Positions 1-6,951 of a stretch of DNA of 64,000 nucleotides are shown here, one piece after another. The notes below the pieces were generated by a model. The model did no database searches. It was not told the DNA's origin and was given only the letters and a program-made list of their open reading frames with translations. Numbering within the stretch: position 1 is the first letter of the stretch; each line of letters starts with the position of its first letter. The stretch lies in the NCBI GenBank assembly GCA_964575255.1, contig CAZNPZ010000011.1, forward strand, positions 6,134 through 70,133, given 5' to 3'. The position numbers were made by a program, and so were the translations under genes. The stretch comes from JAEZHK01 sp964575255. GTDB taxonomy: Bacteria; Bacillota; Clostridia; Christensenellales; Aristaeellaceae.

Positions 1-2
1 GC

Positions 3-437
3 GTGAACAAGGCCATTTTGATTGGCAACTTGACCAAAGATCCGGAACTGCGCAATGGCGCGTCCGGCGTGCCGGTGTGCACGTTCACGCTGGCCGTCAA
101 CCGCCGCTTTTCCAACAAGCAGGGCGTGCGCGAGGCGGATTTCATCAACATCGTGACCTTTCGCCAGACCGCGGAGCTCTGCGCCCGCTATCTGACCAAA
201 GGCCGCAAAGCCGCGGTGGTCGGCAGCATTCAGTCCCGTTCCTATGATGCGCAGGACGGTACGAAACGCTACGTCACCGAAGTCGTCGCCGACGAAGTCG
301 AATTCATCGGCGGCGCGGGCGGAACCGGTTCCACAGGCCGCGCGGACGACGCGCCCCCGCCGCCGGAGCCGGACGACTACCAGGGCAAGGGTTCCCACCC
401 GTTCGCGGAAGCGGACGACGACGAACTGCCCTTCTAG
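3..437 (+). CDS. ssb: Single-stranded DNA-binding protein
   Basis: SSB coats single-stranded DNA during replication, repair and recombination and recruits partners through its C-terminal tip. The 144-residue product opens with the family signature MNKAILIGNLTKDPELR, has an OB-fold over about residues 1-105, then a Gly/Pro/Asp-rich linker and the canonical acidic tip ending DDDELPF. The length is slightly short for the family but the protein is complete. The start is a GTG at base 3, so its ribosome binding site lies outside the window. rpsR follows on the same strand, matching the common rpsF-ssb-rpsR arrangement; rpsF would lie just upstream of the window. Identification is secure; only the start is unverified. 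Confidence 0.96.
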   Translation: MNKAILIGNLTKDPELRNGASGVPVCTFTLAVNRRFSNKQGVREADFINIVTFRQTAELCARYLTKGRKAAVVGSIQSRSYDAQDGTKRYVTEVVADEVEFIGGAGGTGSTGRADDAPPPPEPDDYQGKGSHPFAEADDDELPF

Positions 438-690
438 GGATCCGCTCATAGGTTTGTCCAAAGCAGCCGGCTTTGCCGTGTTGTGACCCATTCAAGGTGA
501 TCGATGATTGCTTGAGGTGGTGGAATGCCGAGGCGGTTTTTTGTCTCCGCAAGGAGCCAGAAGGGAGCCGTAGCAGCGCTACGGAGACCGGATGAGCGAC
601 AAAGCGGAGGCGAAAAAGCGACCGGCAAGCCTGCCGCCGAGTCAATCAGCGATTGCCTAGGACTGACCAATTATTTAAGGAGGAACCCCC
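438..690. repeat. Structured ssb-rpsR spacer with nested inverted repeats
   Basis: This spacer carries no credible gene. It holds a perfect hairpin, CCGTAGC/GCTACGG, at 568-584, enclosed by CTCCGC (545-550) and GCGGAG (604-609), with T-rich and A-rich flanks outside. The rpsR ribosome binding site AAGGAGGA lies at 677-684. A 250-bp structured spacer is unusual between ssb and rpsR, which are normally tightly cotranscribed. It could be an attenuator, an RNA-processing site or a repeat element. No second copy was found in this window. Confidence 0.5.
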
Positions 691-948
691 ATGTCCGAGG
701 ATAAAGGCGATCGCGGCGGACGTAGACCGCGCGGCCGTAAACCCCGCCGGAAGGTGTGCATGTTCTGCGTGGACAAAGTGCAGCACATCGATTACAAAGA
801 CGTGGCGCGTTTGCGCCGCTTCACCAACGAGCGCGGCAAGATTTTGCCCCGCCGGATGAGCGGCACCTGCGCCAAGCACCAGCGCCAGCTGTCCATCGCC
901 ATCAAGCGCGCCCGCATGATCGCGCTGATGCCGTATACGACCGACTAA
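691..948 (+). CDS. rpsR: 30S ribosomal protein S18
   Basis: bS18 is a small-subunit protein that pairs with S6 on the platform of the 30S subunit. The 85-residue product has a basic N-terminal tail, the core signature DYKDVARLRRFTNERGKILP and the motif SGTCAKHQR. It is the cysteine-containing, probably zinc-binding form: C23-x2-C26 plus C60 and H63 can form a metal site. The ATG at 691 follows a strong AAGGAGGA ribosome binding site at 677-684. A perfect terminator hairpin follows the stop codon. It probably shares a transcript with ssb, subject to the structured spacer between them. Confidence 0.97.
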   Translation: MSEDKGDRGGRRPRGRKPRRKVCMFCVDKVQHIDYKDVARLRRFTNERGKILPRRMSGTCAKHQRQLSIAIKRARMIALMPYTTD

Positions 949-954
949 AGTCGG

Positions 955-992
955 GCACAGAAAAGCCGCGAAAGCGGCTTTTCTGTGCTTTT
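955..992 (+). terminator. Rho-independent terminator after rpsR
   Basis: A perfect 15-bp stem (955-969 with 974-988) closes on a GAAA tetraloop and is followed by TTTT. It sits 6 bp after the rpsR stop codon. Its arms (GCACAGAAAA...) and the following TTTGG linker match the first slot of the hairpin arrays found elsewhere in the window, so it is probably both the operon terminator and a member of that repeat family. Confidence 0.85.
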
Positions 993-1394
993 GGTGACGG
1001 CGCAGACCCTTCAAGCCTTCGGCTTGCGGCCGGGTCTGCGCATTAAGCAGTGGCAGCCTTCGACCGTACACGCCGCTCTTCGGCAGCTTTGATCCGCGGA
1101 CAAGGCGCTATGCGCCTTCCCGCGCCATCGGGGGTTGCGACCCCCGATACCCCCAGGGGATTGGTTCTTGCGATCGTATTTGACCCTGGAGAGGGTGGAG
1201 AGGGCTGATGCCCTTTCCACTTGCATCAAGTCCGGCGGCGTGTACGCCGGACTTGGCTTTTCCCCAAAAGGCCGTTTGCCCGGCCGACGGGAAAAGCAGA
1301 CAAAGGCCGGTTTCCTCAAATCCCCCGCAGGGATTTGAGGAAACCGGCATCGTATCCACCGCAAAGAAAAGATGCTTCAGCAGATTTTCTTTGC
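993..1394. repeat. Two converging hairpin arrays between rpsR and the flavin reductase gene
   Basis: No gene is present. Reading from rpsR there is an element of about 100 bp (993-1092) that recurs at 9597-9700 and 29417-29522. It is followed by hairpins AAGGCGC/GCGCCTT and ATCGGGGG/CCCCCGAT. Reading the other way from the flavin reductase stop there is a slot-1 hairpin (1361-1394, arms GCAAAGAAAA/TTTTCTTTGC). Next come a GGTTTCCTCAAATCCC stem near 1310-1346, a TTTTCCCC-type stem, and AAGTCCGGCG/CGCCGGACTT near 1230-1256. The two arrays meet near 1200. Each is oriented with the transcription of the gene it follows. Confidence 0.75.
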
Positions 1395-1404
1395 CAGCGA
1401 AGCG

Positions 1405-1908
1405 TTATTCGGTTTCATAACACGTAAGAATCTCCCCGAAGAACATGGCGTGCAGGTCGCCGTTCGGGTAGGCGAGGCGCAGAACGCCCGGATCCATCCG
1501 ATCAGCGGTCATCATTTGTACGAGCCGGACTTTGCACTCGTAGTGCAGGCCGCATTCGGCGACGATGGGCGCGTTGATTTTTTGCGCGGGAACCGCCGTC
1601 AGGCCGTGGCCGGAAAACTTGTCCACGTCCCGGCCGGACGCGCTGCCGGCGAAGGCCAGCTCGGCTTTCAGGTCGCGCGCCATCGGCACGCTGACGGTGA
1701 ACTCCGCGGCTTTCATCAGCATTCCGTAGGTGTGGCGCGACGGGCGCACCACCGCCACGAACACCGGACGGTTCCAGAAAAACCCGATCGAACCCCAGCC
1801 GATGGTCATCGTGTTGGGCACTTCGCCGCCGACGGTCAAAAACACGCCGCCATGCGACATACGCTGGGTGGCGAGGGCCATGCCGTCGGTATAGACGACT
1901 TCTTTCAT
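1405..1908 (-). CDS. Flavin reductase family protein
   Basis: Members of this family bind FMN in a split-barrel fold and either reduce flavin with NAD(P)H or carry electrons as flavoredoxin. The 167-residue product shows the family features: TIGWGSIGFFWNRPVFVAVVRPSRHTY (read here in two pieces, TIGWGSIGFFW and RPVFVAVVRPSRHTY) near residues 34-60, then a compact barrel with a short C-terminal section. Size and motif order fit the stand-alone clostridial proteins, in which the electron partner is usually unknown. The ATG at 1908 follows GGAGGTG at a good distance. A TATAAT box at 1930-1935 lies just upstream on the same strand, so it may be transcribed independently of cvpA with a very short leader. 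The specific substrate is not evident. Confidence 0.85.
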   Translation of the reverse strand: MKEVVYTDGMALATQRMSHGGVFLTVGGEVPNTMTIGWGSIGFFWNRPVFVAVVRPSRHTYGMLMKAAEFTVSVPMARDLKAELAFAGSASGRDVDKFSGHGLTAVPAQKINAPIVAECGLHYECKVRLVQMMTADRMDPGVLRLAYPNGDLHAMFFGEILTCYETE

Positions 1909-1929
1909 AAAAACACCTCCGCTGCGGTC

Positions 1930-1935
1930 ATTATA
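1930..1935 (-). promoter_or_regulatory. Candidate -10 box for the flavin reductase gene
   Basis: TATAAT is read on the minus strand, 22 bp before the start codon. The -35 region 17 bp upstream is weak. The box lies in the loop of an imperfect inverted repeat (1916-1947) that also includes the ribosome binding site, so the site may be self-structured. Confidence 0.4.
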
Positions 1936-1965
1936 CCGTAGCGGAGGCTTTTGTAGAAGGGGAAT

Positions 1966-2709
1966 TTATGAAATAACCGGAAACGCCATCGAGATGATCG
2001 TGGACACAGCGAAGTTGGACGGCAGCCGCTGTGCCAGCGTGGAAGCGTCCAGAATCGATTGCACTTCCTTGAACGGCAGCATCTGGAGGATCAGCGGCGC
2101 GACGCCCAGGAGCAGCGCCACCACCAGAATGCCGCGCGCGAGGCCGAACACGCCGCCCAGCAGCCAGTCCAGGTGGCGCAGCAGCGGGAAGCGGAACACG
2201 TTGTTGAGGAGGTTTACCACCAGAAGAACCACCAGGTAGCACACCGAGAAGATCAGGAGGAACGCGATCACGTTGATCGCGGCGACCCAGATCGTCTGGC
2301 CCAGGTAGTCGGACAGCGTCGTCAGGTTGATGTTGGCGAAGAGCTGGTTTGAAACGTTGTTCTTGAACGCCGACTCGATCACGCCGGGCAGGTTCAATTC
2401 CGTCAGCGCCTGGTTGAGTACGTTCGACCCGGTGCCGGTGCCGGAGACCAGGCTCGCGACCGGCGTCGACGCCAGCGCCGCGGTTTTGAAAAGCGACGAG
2501 GCGTCCAGGTAATAGCTGAGCGCGCCCATCAGGTATTTGTTGTTCAGCGCCAACTCCGCGACCCTCGGGAACAAATTCAGCGCGCCGAACCACGCCGCGC
2601 CGAAGCCCACCATCGCGAGGCCGGAGGTGATGAACCCCTTGTACATGCCCGATACGACGGACAGCGCCAAAATGGAGTACAGGATGATGTCCACGATGTT
2701 GATGTTCAT
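1966..2709 (-). CDS. cvpA: CvpA family membrane protein
   Basis: CvpA-like proteins are polytopic inner-membrane proteins. They were named for colicin V production in E. coli and have been linked to envelope stress, but their biochemical role in Firmicutes is not settled. The 247-residue product begins MNINIVDIILYSILALSVVSG, with a first membrane helix and the short GMYKGF turn typical of the family. An extended soluble loop follows (about residues 40-115), then membrane segments at roughly 120-150 and 165-195. The chosen ATG at 2709 follows AAAGGGGAG, and upstream in-frame starts lack a ribosome binding site. It lies 29 bp after the preceding gene (a membrane-anchored protein) on the same strand, and they probably form an operon. 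Confidence 0.85.
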   Translation of the reverse strand: MNINIVDIILYSILALSVVSGMYKGFITSGLAMVGFGAAWFGALNLFPRVAELALNNKYLMGALSYYLDASSLFKTAALASTPVASLVSGTGTGSNVLNQALTELNLPGVIESAFKNNVSNQLFANINLTTLSDYLGQTIWVAAINVIAFLLIFSVCYLVVLLVVNLLNNVFRFPLLRHLDWLLGGVFGLARGILVVALLLGVAPLILQMLPFKEVQSILDASTLAQRLPSNFAVSTIISMAFPVIS

Positions 2710-2738
2710 TTCGGTTGGCTCCCCTTTCCGAATCCGCT

Positions 2739-3833
2739 TTAGTGGAGCAGCGGCACCAGGTACATGATTCCGCCGGAGGAGACGATGGCCTGGTGGTTTT
2801 TGGTGATGCCCTCGACGCCGTCCACCGGTAGGATCGGCATCTGGTATGTCTCCGGCGAGGTCTGCCCCAGCCGGCACATCGACACATACTGGGAGGTGAA
2901 CGCGTAGATCATATCGTCCCGCGCGAACACGCGGCTTGCCGGGTATGGCAGGCGCACCGTCTGGTCGACCTGCCCGCGGATCATGCGCACGTCCTGAATC
3001 TGGCCGCTCTCCGCCTGACCCACCGGCACGAACGCCATCAGCGGGTTGTCCGTGTCTTCGTCCAGATCCATCAGGTACCAGCCGTACACGAGGATCCGGT
3101 CCTCGGTCAATTCGCGGCTGGTGTAGTCAAAGTCCTTGATGTGGGTGGTGCCCACCGCGCGGATCTTGGACGACTGGAACAATACCTCGTAGAGCACCTG
3201 CTGCGTGTCGGTGATGGTACCGGCCAGCATCTTGCCCGGCTTGTAGGTGGAGATCGAGCACATCGGAACCGTGCCCTCGGTGTCCATCGACATCACCCAG
3301 AAGAGGCTGCCGTTGTAGAAGAACCCGAAATCCAGCACCGTCTGGTTGGGAAGCTCAATCCGATCCACCTGCCGCCCGCCGTGCTCCATGATCAGCATGA
3401 CGCTGTCGTGCTCGGTGCCCACCTGCGCGGCGGCGTACATGGAATCCAGTCGGACGTCCAGGATCGTGTCCTCCATCGTGCCGGTGTAGAGCGTCGTGCC
3501 CTTGTCGGCGGTGAGGAGCGACAGCGTCCGCTCCTGCCAGGCGGCCACGCCGCCCTTGCCCACCGAGAACTTCGAGCCGCTGCCCGCGGCATAACTCCAG
3601 ATTTGAAGGCCCTTTTCGTTCAGCGCGTGCAGCGTGGCGCCGTCCGAGAACACCATGCTGTCGTTCAGCGGCGCCATCTGCTGCCCCGCTCGCGCGGGCA
3701 GCGCCGTTTTTGTGCGCAGAGCGCCCGAATTCCGGGCGACGATCTGGCTTGCGATCAGCCAGGCCAATAGGGAAATCAGCGCGACCACCAGGATTGCGGG
3801 AAGCCAGGGGAGCCGCGCGGTTTTTTTCTGCAT
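2739..3833 (-). CDS. Membrane-anchored beta-propeller-like protein, DUF5711-type
   Basis: The 364-residue product has a short basic N-terminus, one membrane helix (about residues 8-30, LPWLPAILVVALISLLAWL) and a long extracytoplasmic region. That region contains repeating beta-strand units such as SMVFSDGATLHALNEKG, where a small hydrophobic strand is followed by a turn. Such a pattern suggests a WD/PQQ-like propeller and resembles the uncharacterised DUF5711 family of Clostridia. No catalytic motif is visible. The ATG at 3833 follows GGGAGG; the longer in-frame start lacks one. It is the first gene of a probable operon with cvpA. Function is unknown; a scaffold or sensor at the membrane is a guess from topology only. 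Confidence 0.6.
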   Translation of the reverse strand: MQKKTARLPWLPAILVVALISLLAWLIASQIVARNSGALRTKTALPARAGQQMAPLNDSMVFSDGATLHALNEKGLQIWSYAAGSGSKFSVGKGGVAAWQERTLSLLTADKGTTLYTGTMEDTILDVRLDSMYAAAQVGTEHDSVMLIMEHGGRQVDRIELPNQTVLDFGFFYNGSLFWVMSMDTEGTVPMCSISTYKPGKMLAGTITDTQQVLYEVLFQSSKIRAVGTTHIKDFDYTSRELTEDRILVYGWYLMDLDEDTDNPLMAFVPVGQAESGQIQDVRMIRGQVDQTVRLPYPASRVFARDDMIYAFTSQYVSMCRLGQTSPETYQMPILPVDGVEGITKNHQAIVSSGGIMYLVPLLH

Positions 3834-3885
3834 GAAGCCTCCCTGATGAAAAACGCCGCCAGGCTTGCTTGTCCTTATCATTCAT

Positions 3886-3914
3886 ATTATAATGGAATCG
3901 AATCAAGGATGCAA
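3886..3914 (-). promoter_or_regulatory. Candidate sigma-A promoter for the DUF5711-cvpA operon
   Basis: On the minus strand TTGCAT (3909-3914) and TATAAT (3886-3891) are separated by 17 bp. Start of transcription is expected near 3879, about 45 nt before the ATG. Confidence 0.55.
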
Positions 3915-3946
3915 CGACTACTTTTTAGGCGGATGAAATCCCCCTT

Positions 3947-4080
3947 GCGTTGAAAACCTGCTGGCGCATCTTTTCACCGCGTTGGGTTTTCTTCGCGTGC
4001 CTGAGATCCTTCGGATCTCGGTCGGATCGCTTCGCAGGATTCGACTGAATACAAACAGAATGGGTTCCGGCGGCGCTGCC
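3947..4080 (+). repeat. Hairpin-array repeat upstream of nagA
   Basis: The region contains a slot-1 hairpin (3947-3980) with the conserved core CTGCTGGCGCATC and one mismatch in its arms. It is followed by the GCGTTGGG linker and a GAGATCC/GGATCTC hairpin (4003-4019) that corresponds to the slot-2 hairpin at 16.9 and 24.3 kb. The nagA ribosome binding site AAGGAGG follows. Confidence 0.65.
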
Positions 4081-4097
4081 GCGAAGGAGGGCGTGAT

Positions 4098-5234
4098 ATG
4101 ATCATCGCGAACGCGAGGGTACTGGTCGGCGGGAAAATTCTGCCGGGTACGGACATGTTGATTCAGAATGGGCGGATCCAGGCGGTGGGGAAGGAACTGA
4201 AGGGCGCGAAGCGGCTGGACGCGCGCGGGGCGCTGCTCGCGCCCGGATTTGTCGACCTGCACATGCACGGCTGCGCGGGCGACGACGCGATGGACGGCGG
4301 CGACGCCGTGCGGCGCATGGCCGAGTGGCTTCCCAAGACCGGCGTGACCGCGTTCACGCCCACCACGATGTGCGACGCCCTGGACAACACGCGCGGCGCG
4401 CTCGAAGGCGTCAAACGGGCGATGGAAAACCCGTCGGGCGCGCGCGTGCTGGGCTGCCACCTGGAAGGGCCGTTCCTGAACGCCACCCGCAAAGGCGCGC
4501 AGCCGGAGCGGTTTGTGAAAAACCCGTCCCTCGACGCCTACGCCCGCATCGTCGACGGTTATGAGGCGCTGCCGCGCGTGATCACCGTCGCGCCGGAGAT
4601 CGACGGCGCGACCGAGCTGATCGGGATTCTGAAGTCGAGCGTCGCGGTCAGCGCGGGTCATACCGACGCGACGGCGGAACAGTTTGAAGCGGCGGTGGAC
4701 GCCGGGATCACCCAGGTGACCCATCTCTTCAACGCGATGTCGCCGTTCACCCACCGCGCGCCGGGCGTCGCGGGCGCGGCGCTTTCGGACGAGCGCGTGC
4801 GCGTGCAGCTGATCGCCGACCTCATCCACCTGCACCCGCTCGCGCTGAAGCTGGCGTGGCGCGCGAAAGGCCCGGCGCTCTGCCTGCTGATCACCGACGC
4901 GATGGCCGCCACCGGCATGCCCGACGGCGACTACCGGCTGGGCGCGAACCGGGTGCTGGTCCGAAGCGGCGCGGCGCGGCTGGAGGACGGAACGCTCGCG
5001 GGCAGCACGCTGACGATGGACCGCGCGGTGCGCAACATGGTGAAGGCTGTCGGCGTGCCGGAGGCGGACGCGCTCCGGATGGCGTCGGAGTACCCATGCG
5101 CCGCGATCCGAGAAACGGAGCGCGGCGTGATCCGCGAGGGCATGATCGCCGACCTCGTGCTGCTGGACGGCGACTATACGCCGCTGGCCACGGTCGTCGG
5201 CGGCGAAGTGGTGTATCGAGCGGTGGGTTTCTAA
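4098..5234 (+). CDS. nagA: N-acetylglucosamine-6-phosphate deacetylase
   Basis: NagA removes the acetyl group from GlcNAc-6-phosphate in amino-sugar catabolism and cell-wall recycling, giving glucosamine-6-phosphate and acetate. The 378-residue product has the amidohydrolase barrel and all expected ligands: HMHG (H55, H57), EGPF near residue 123 for the metal-binding Glu, GHT near 190, HLFNAM near 212, and the catalytic Asp in TDAMAATG near 270. Length matches the family. The ATG at 4098 follows AAGGAGG. No nagB or sugar transporter lies next to it, so it stands alone on its strand. Two parS sites follow immediately. The assignment is firm. Confidence 0.95.
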   Translation: MIIANARVLVGGKILPGTDMLIQNGRIQAVGKELKGAKRLDARGALLAPGFVDLHMHGCAGDDAMDGGDAVRRMAEWLPKTGVTAFTPTTMCDALDNTRGALEGVKRAMENPSGARVLGCHLEGPFLNATRKGAQPERFVKNPSLDAYARIVDGYEALPRVITVAPEIDGATELIGILKSSVAVSAGHTDATAEQFEAAVDAGITQVTHLFNAMSPFTHRAPGVAGAALSDERVRVQLIADLIHLHPLALKLAWRAKGPALCLLITDAMAATGMPDGDYRLGANRVLVRSGAARLEDGTLAGSTLTMDRAVRNMVKAVGVPEADALRMASEYPCAAIRETERGVIREGMIADLVLLDGDYTPLATVVGGEVVYRAVGF

Positions 5235-5266
5235 TTTGCTGGGAACCATTGGCAGGCTGATGTTTA

Positions 5267-5282
5267 TGTTTCACGTGAAACA
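5267..5282. other. parS centromere site 1
   Basis: The perfect 16-bp palindrome TGTTTCACGTGAAACA matches the parS consensus bound by ParB/Spo0J in Firmicutes. It lies in the nagA-metallophosphoesterase gap. parA and parB are both encoded in this window (58-60 kb). Confidence 0.93.
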
Positions 5283-5312
5283 ATCGCCGGGGGGACGAAA
5301 CGCATACGGCAA

Positions 5313-5328
5313 TGTTTCACGTGAAACA
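5313..5328. other. parS centromere site 2
   Basis: A second, identical TGTTTCACGTGAAACA palindrome lies 46 bp centre to centre from the first. It sits just before the start of the metallophosphoesterase gene. No further perfect copy was noticed in the window. Confidence 0.93.
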
Positions 5329-5351
5329 TCGGGCGGGAAGGGGAGCGGGGT

Positions 5352-6473
5352 TTGAGCCGGTCGCGGGAGACGACGCAGGGGGTAAAGAAGGCGCATAGGG
5401 ATACGCCTGATCAATCGCGTGAGAGAAGTCGGACGCCCGCGCGGAGAAACGCGCGGGGGCATACAGCGGACTCGCCTCGTGCGTCCGAACGCGAAGACGC
5501 GCGGGAAATTCTGCGGAACCTCTCGCGCGAAAGGGCGGAACAGGTTTCGTGGAACCTTCAGAAAGGCGCGGCGGGGAAGGGGAAGCGCTGGTGGCGCGCC
5601 GCGCTCCTGATTGTGGCGGCGCTTGCGCTCCTCCTGGGCTATATGGCGTTTGAGGGCGACGTGGTGCGCGTCCAGTACGCGGACGTCTACCTCGCCGATC
5701 TTCCGGAGGCGTATAGCGGCACGCGCGTATTGTTCTTGTCCGACATCCACCTGGGGAACCTCATGCCGCCGGAGAAGAGCGCCGCGCTGGTTTCTCAGTT
5801 GCAATCGCTGAACCCCGATCTACTGCTGCTGGGCGGCGACTATTCCTCGCTGGACGCGGTGGACTACGCCCGCGCGCTGACCGGCGCCACAACGCTGTCC
5901 GACGCGAAGCGCGCGCTGACCGTGAAGCGCGACCAGTTCTTCCTGATGATCCGGGATTTTGAGGCGCCGCTGGGCAAGTTCATGGTGCCCGGCAACCATG
6001 ATTACGAATTGAAGGATCTGGACAAGGCCGCGGCGCTGGGGAAACTGTCGCTGCTTCAAAACAGCGGCAAGGTAATCAGCCGGAACGGCGCGAAGCTGAC
6101 CGTCGCGGGGCTGGACGACTGGCGCGCGGGCGTTCAGGACATCGCGAAGGTGGCCTCGGCGGTGCGCGGGCGCGACTGCGTGCTGCTCCTCTCCCATAAC
6201 CCGGACGCGCTGCCCTCCGTGGTCGGCCAGCCCTCCGGGGATGACGCGCCCTGGGCCGACCTGACGCTCTCCGGGCACACCCACGGCGGGCAGATCGCGT
6301 TGTTTGGCCACGGTTTCTTCTCCAGTTCCATTTACGGCGACCGCTACCGGAGCGGCTGGTACGAGGATCACGGCGCGCTGATGCTGGTCTCAAACGGTCT
6401 GGGCGGGCTGTTCGCTCCGCTGCGGCTGGGCGCGCCGCCTCAGGCGCATTTGATCACACTTTACAAAAAGTAA
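5352..6473 (+). CDS. Membrane-anchored metallophosphoesterase (calcineurin-like)
   Basis: Enzymes of this YaeI/YkuE-like group use two metal ions to hydrolyse phosphoester bonds. The substrate here is unknown; lipid-linked pyrophosphates are one possibility in the family. The 373-residue product has a basic, low-complexity N-terminus (1-78), a membrane helix (about 80-97) and an external catalytic domain. All five metal motifs are visible: SDIHLG near 130, GGDYSS near 157, GNHD near 215, SHNPD near 275 and GHTHGGQ near 305. The start is a TTG at 5352 preceded by a GGGAG-rich stretch; the first in-frame ATG would lie inside the mature protein. The gene starts 23 bp after the second parS site, so ParB binding could affect its expression. 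Confidence 0.85.
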   Translation: MSRSRETTQGVKKAHRDTPDQSRERSRTPARRNARGHTADSPRASEREDAREILRNLSRERAEQVSWNLQKGAAGKGKRWWRAALLIVAALALLLGYMAFEGDVVRVQYADVYLADLPEAYSGTRVLFLSDIHLGNLMPPEKSAALVSQLQSLNPDLLLLGGDYSSLDAVDYARALTGATTLSDAKRALTVKRDQFFLMIRDFEAPLGKFMVPGNHDYELKDLDKAAALGKLSLLQNSGKVISRNGAKLTVAGLDDWRAGVQDIAKVASAVRGRDCVLLLSHNPDALPSVVGQPSGDDAPWADLTLSGHTHGGQIALFGHGFFSSSIYGDRYRSGWYEDHGALMLVSNGLGGLFAPLRLGAPPQAHLITLYKK

Positions 6474-6494
6474 CAGAGTTCCCAAAAATGGTGA

Positions 6495-6523
6495 CAAAAG
6501 GCTTGCATTTCGCAGGCCTTTTG
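6495..6523. terminator. Hairpin between convergent genes
   Basis: A 12-bp stem with one G-T pair (CAAAAGGCTTGC with GCAGGCCTTTTG) lies between the metallophosphoesterase and DUF378 genes. A TTTTT stretch on the minus-strand side suggests it terminates at least the DUF378 transcript. Confidence 0.55.
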
Positions 6524-6597
6524 GTTATCATATTGTGTATGAATCTTCGCGCCAGGCGCGTCTCAAGCGCCGCGTCGCCCGGTACAAGCCGCAGTTT

Positions 6598-6804
6598 TCA
6601 GGTTTCGTGCTCGACTTCCCGCTCGCGGAACAGAAGCGAGATGCACCACAGACCCGCAACTCCTACCAGCGTATAAATCACGCGGCTGAGTACGGCCGTC
6701 TGACCGCCGAACAGGTAGGCCACCAGATCGAACGAAAACAAACCCACCAGCAACCAGTTGATGGCTCCGATGATGACCAGAATCAGCGATATACGGTCCA
6801 GCAT
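6598..6804 (-). CDS. DUF378 small membrane protein
   Basis: The 68-residue product has two membrane helices (about 4-26 and 38-58). It carries the DUF378 signature ILVIIGAINWLLVGLFSFDLV, read here as IIGAINWLLVGLF followed by FDLVAYLFGG. Proteins of this family (YuzA-like) are small, widespread and uncharacterised. The ATG at 6804 follows GAGGAGAATTGCC. It is transcribed convergently with the metallophosphoesterase and divergently from the coiled-coil gene. No function can be assigned. Confidence 0.85.
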   Translation of the reverse strand: MLDRISLILVIIGAINWLLVGLFSFDLVAYLFGGQTAVLSRVIYTLVGVAGLWCISLLFREREVEHET

Positions 6805-6951
6805 GGCAATTCTCCTCTCATCGCCGGTATTCCGGCGGTTCTCGCTGGGTATTATGCCCGGAAAAAAAAGAAAAATACCGCGCGGATTCAGGTCATATGC
6901 TGATAGCGCGGAAAAAAATGGCCAAGTTCAATTTGTGTGGGAGGCGTGGGC

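Noticed and set aside
3918..5249. A 443-codon minus-strand frame opposite nagA
   Set aside because: It mirrors nagA codons, with no family motif or ribosome binding site; nagA itself has all catalytic motifs.
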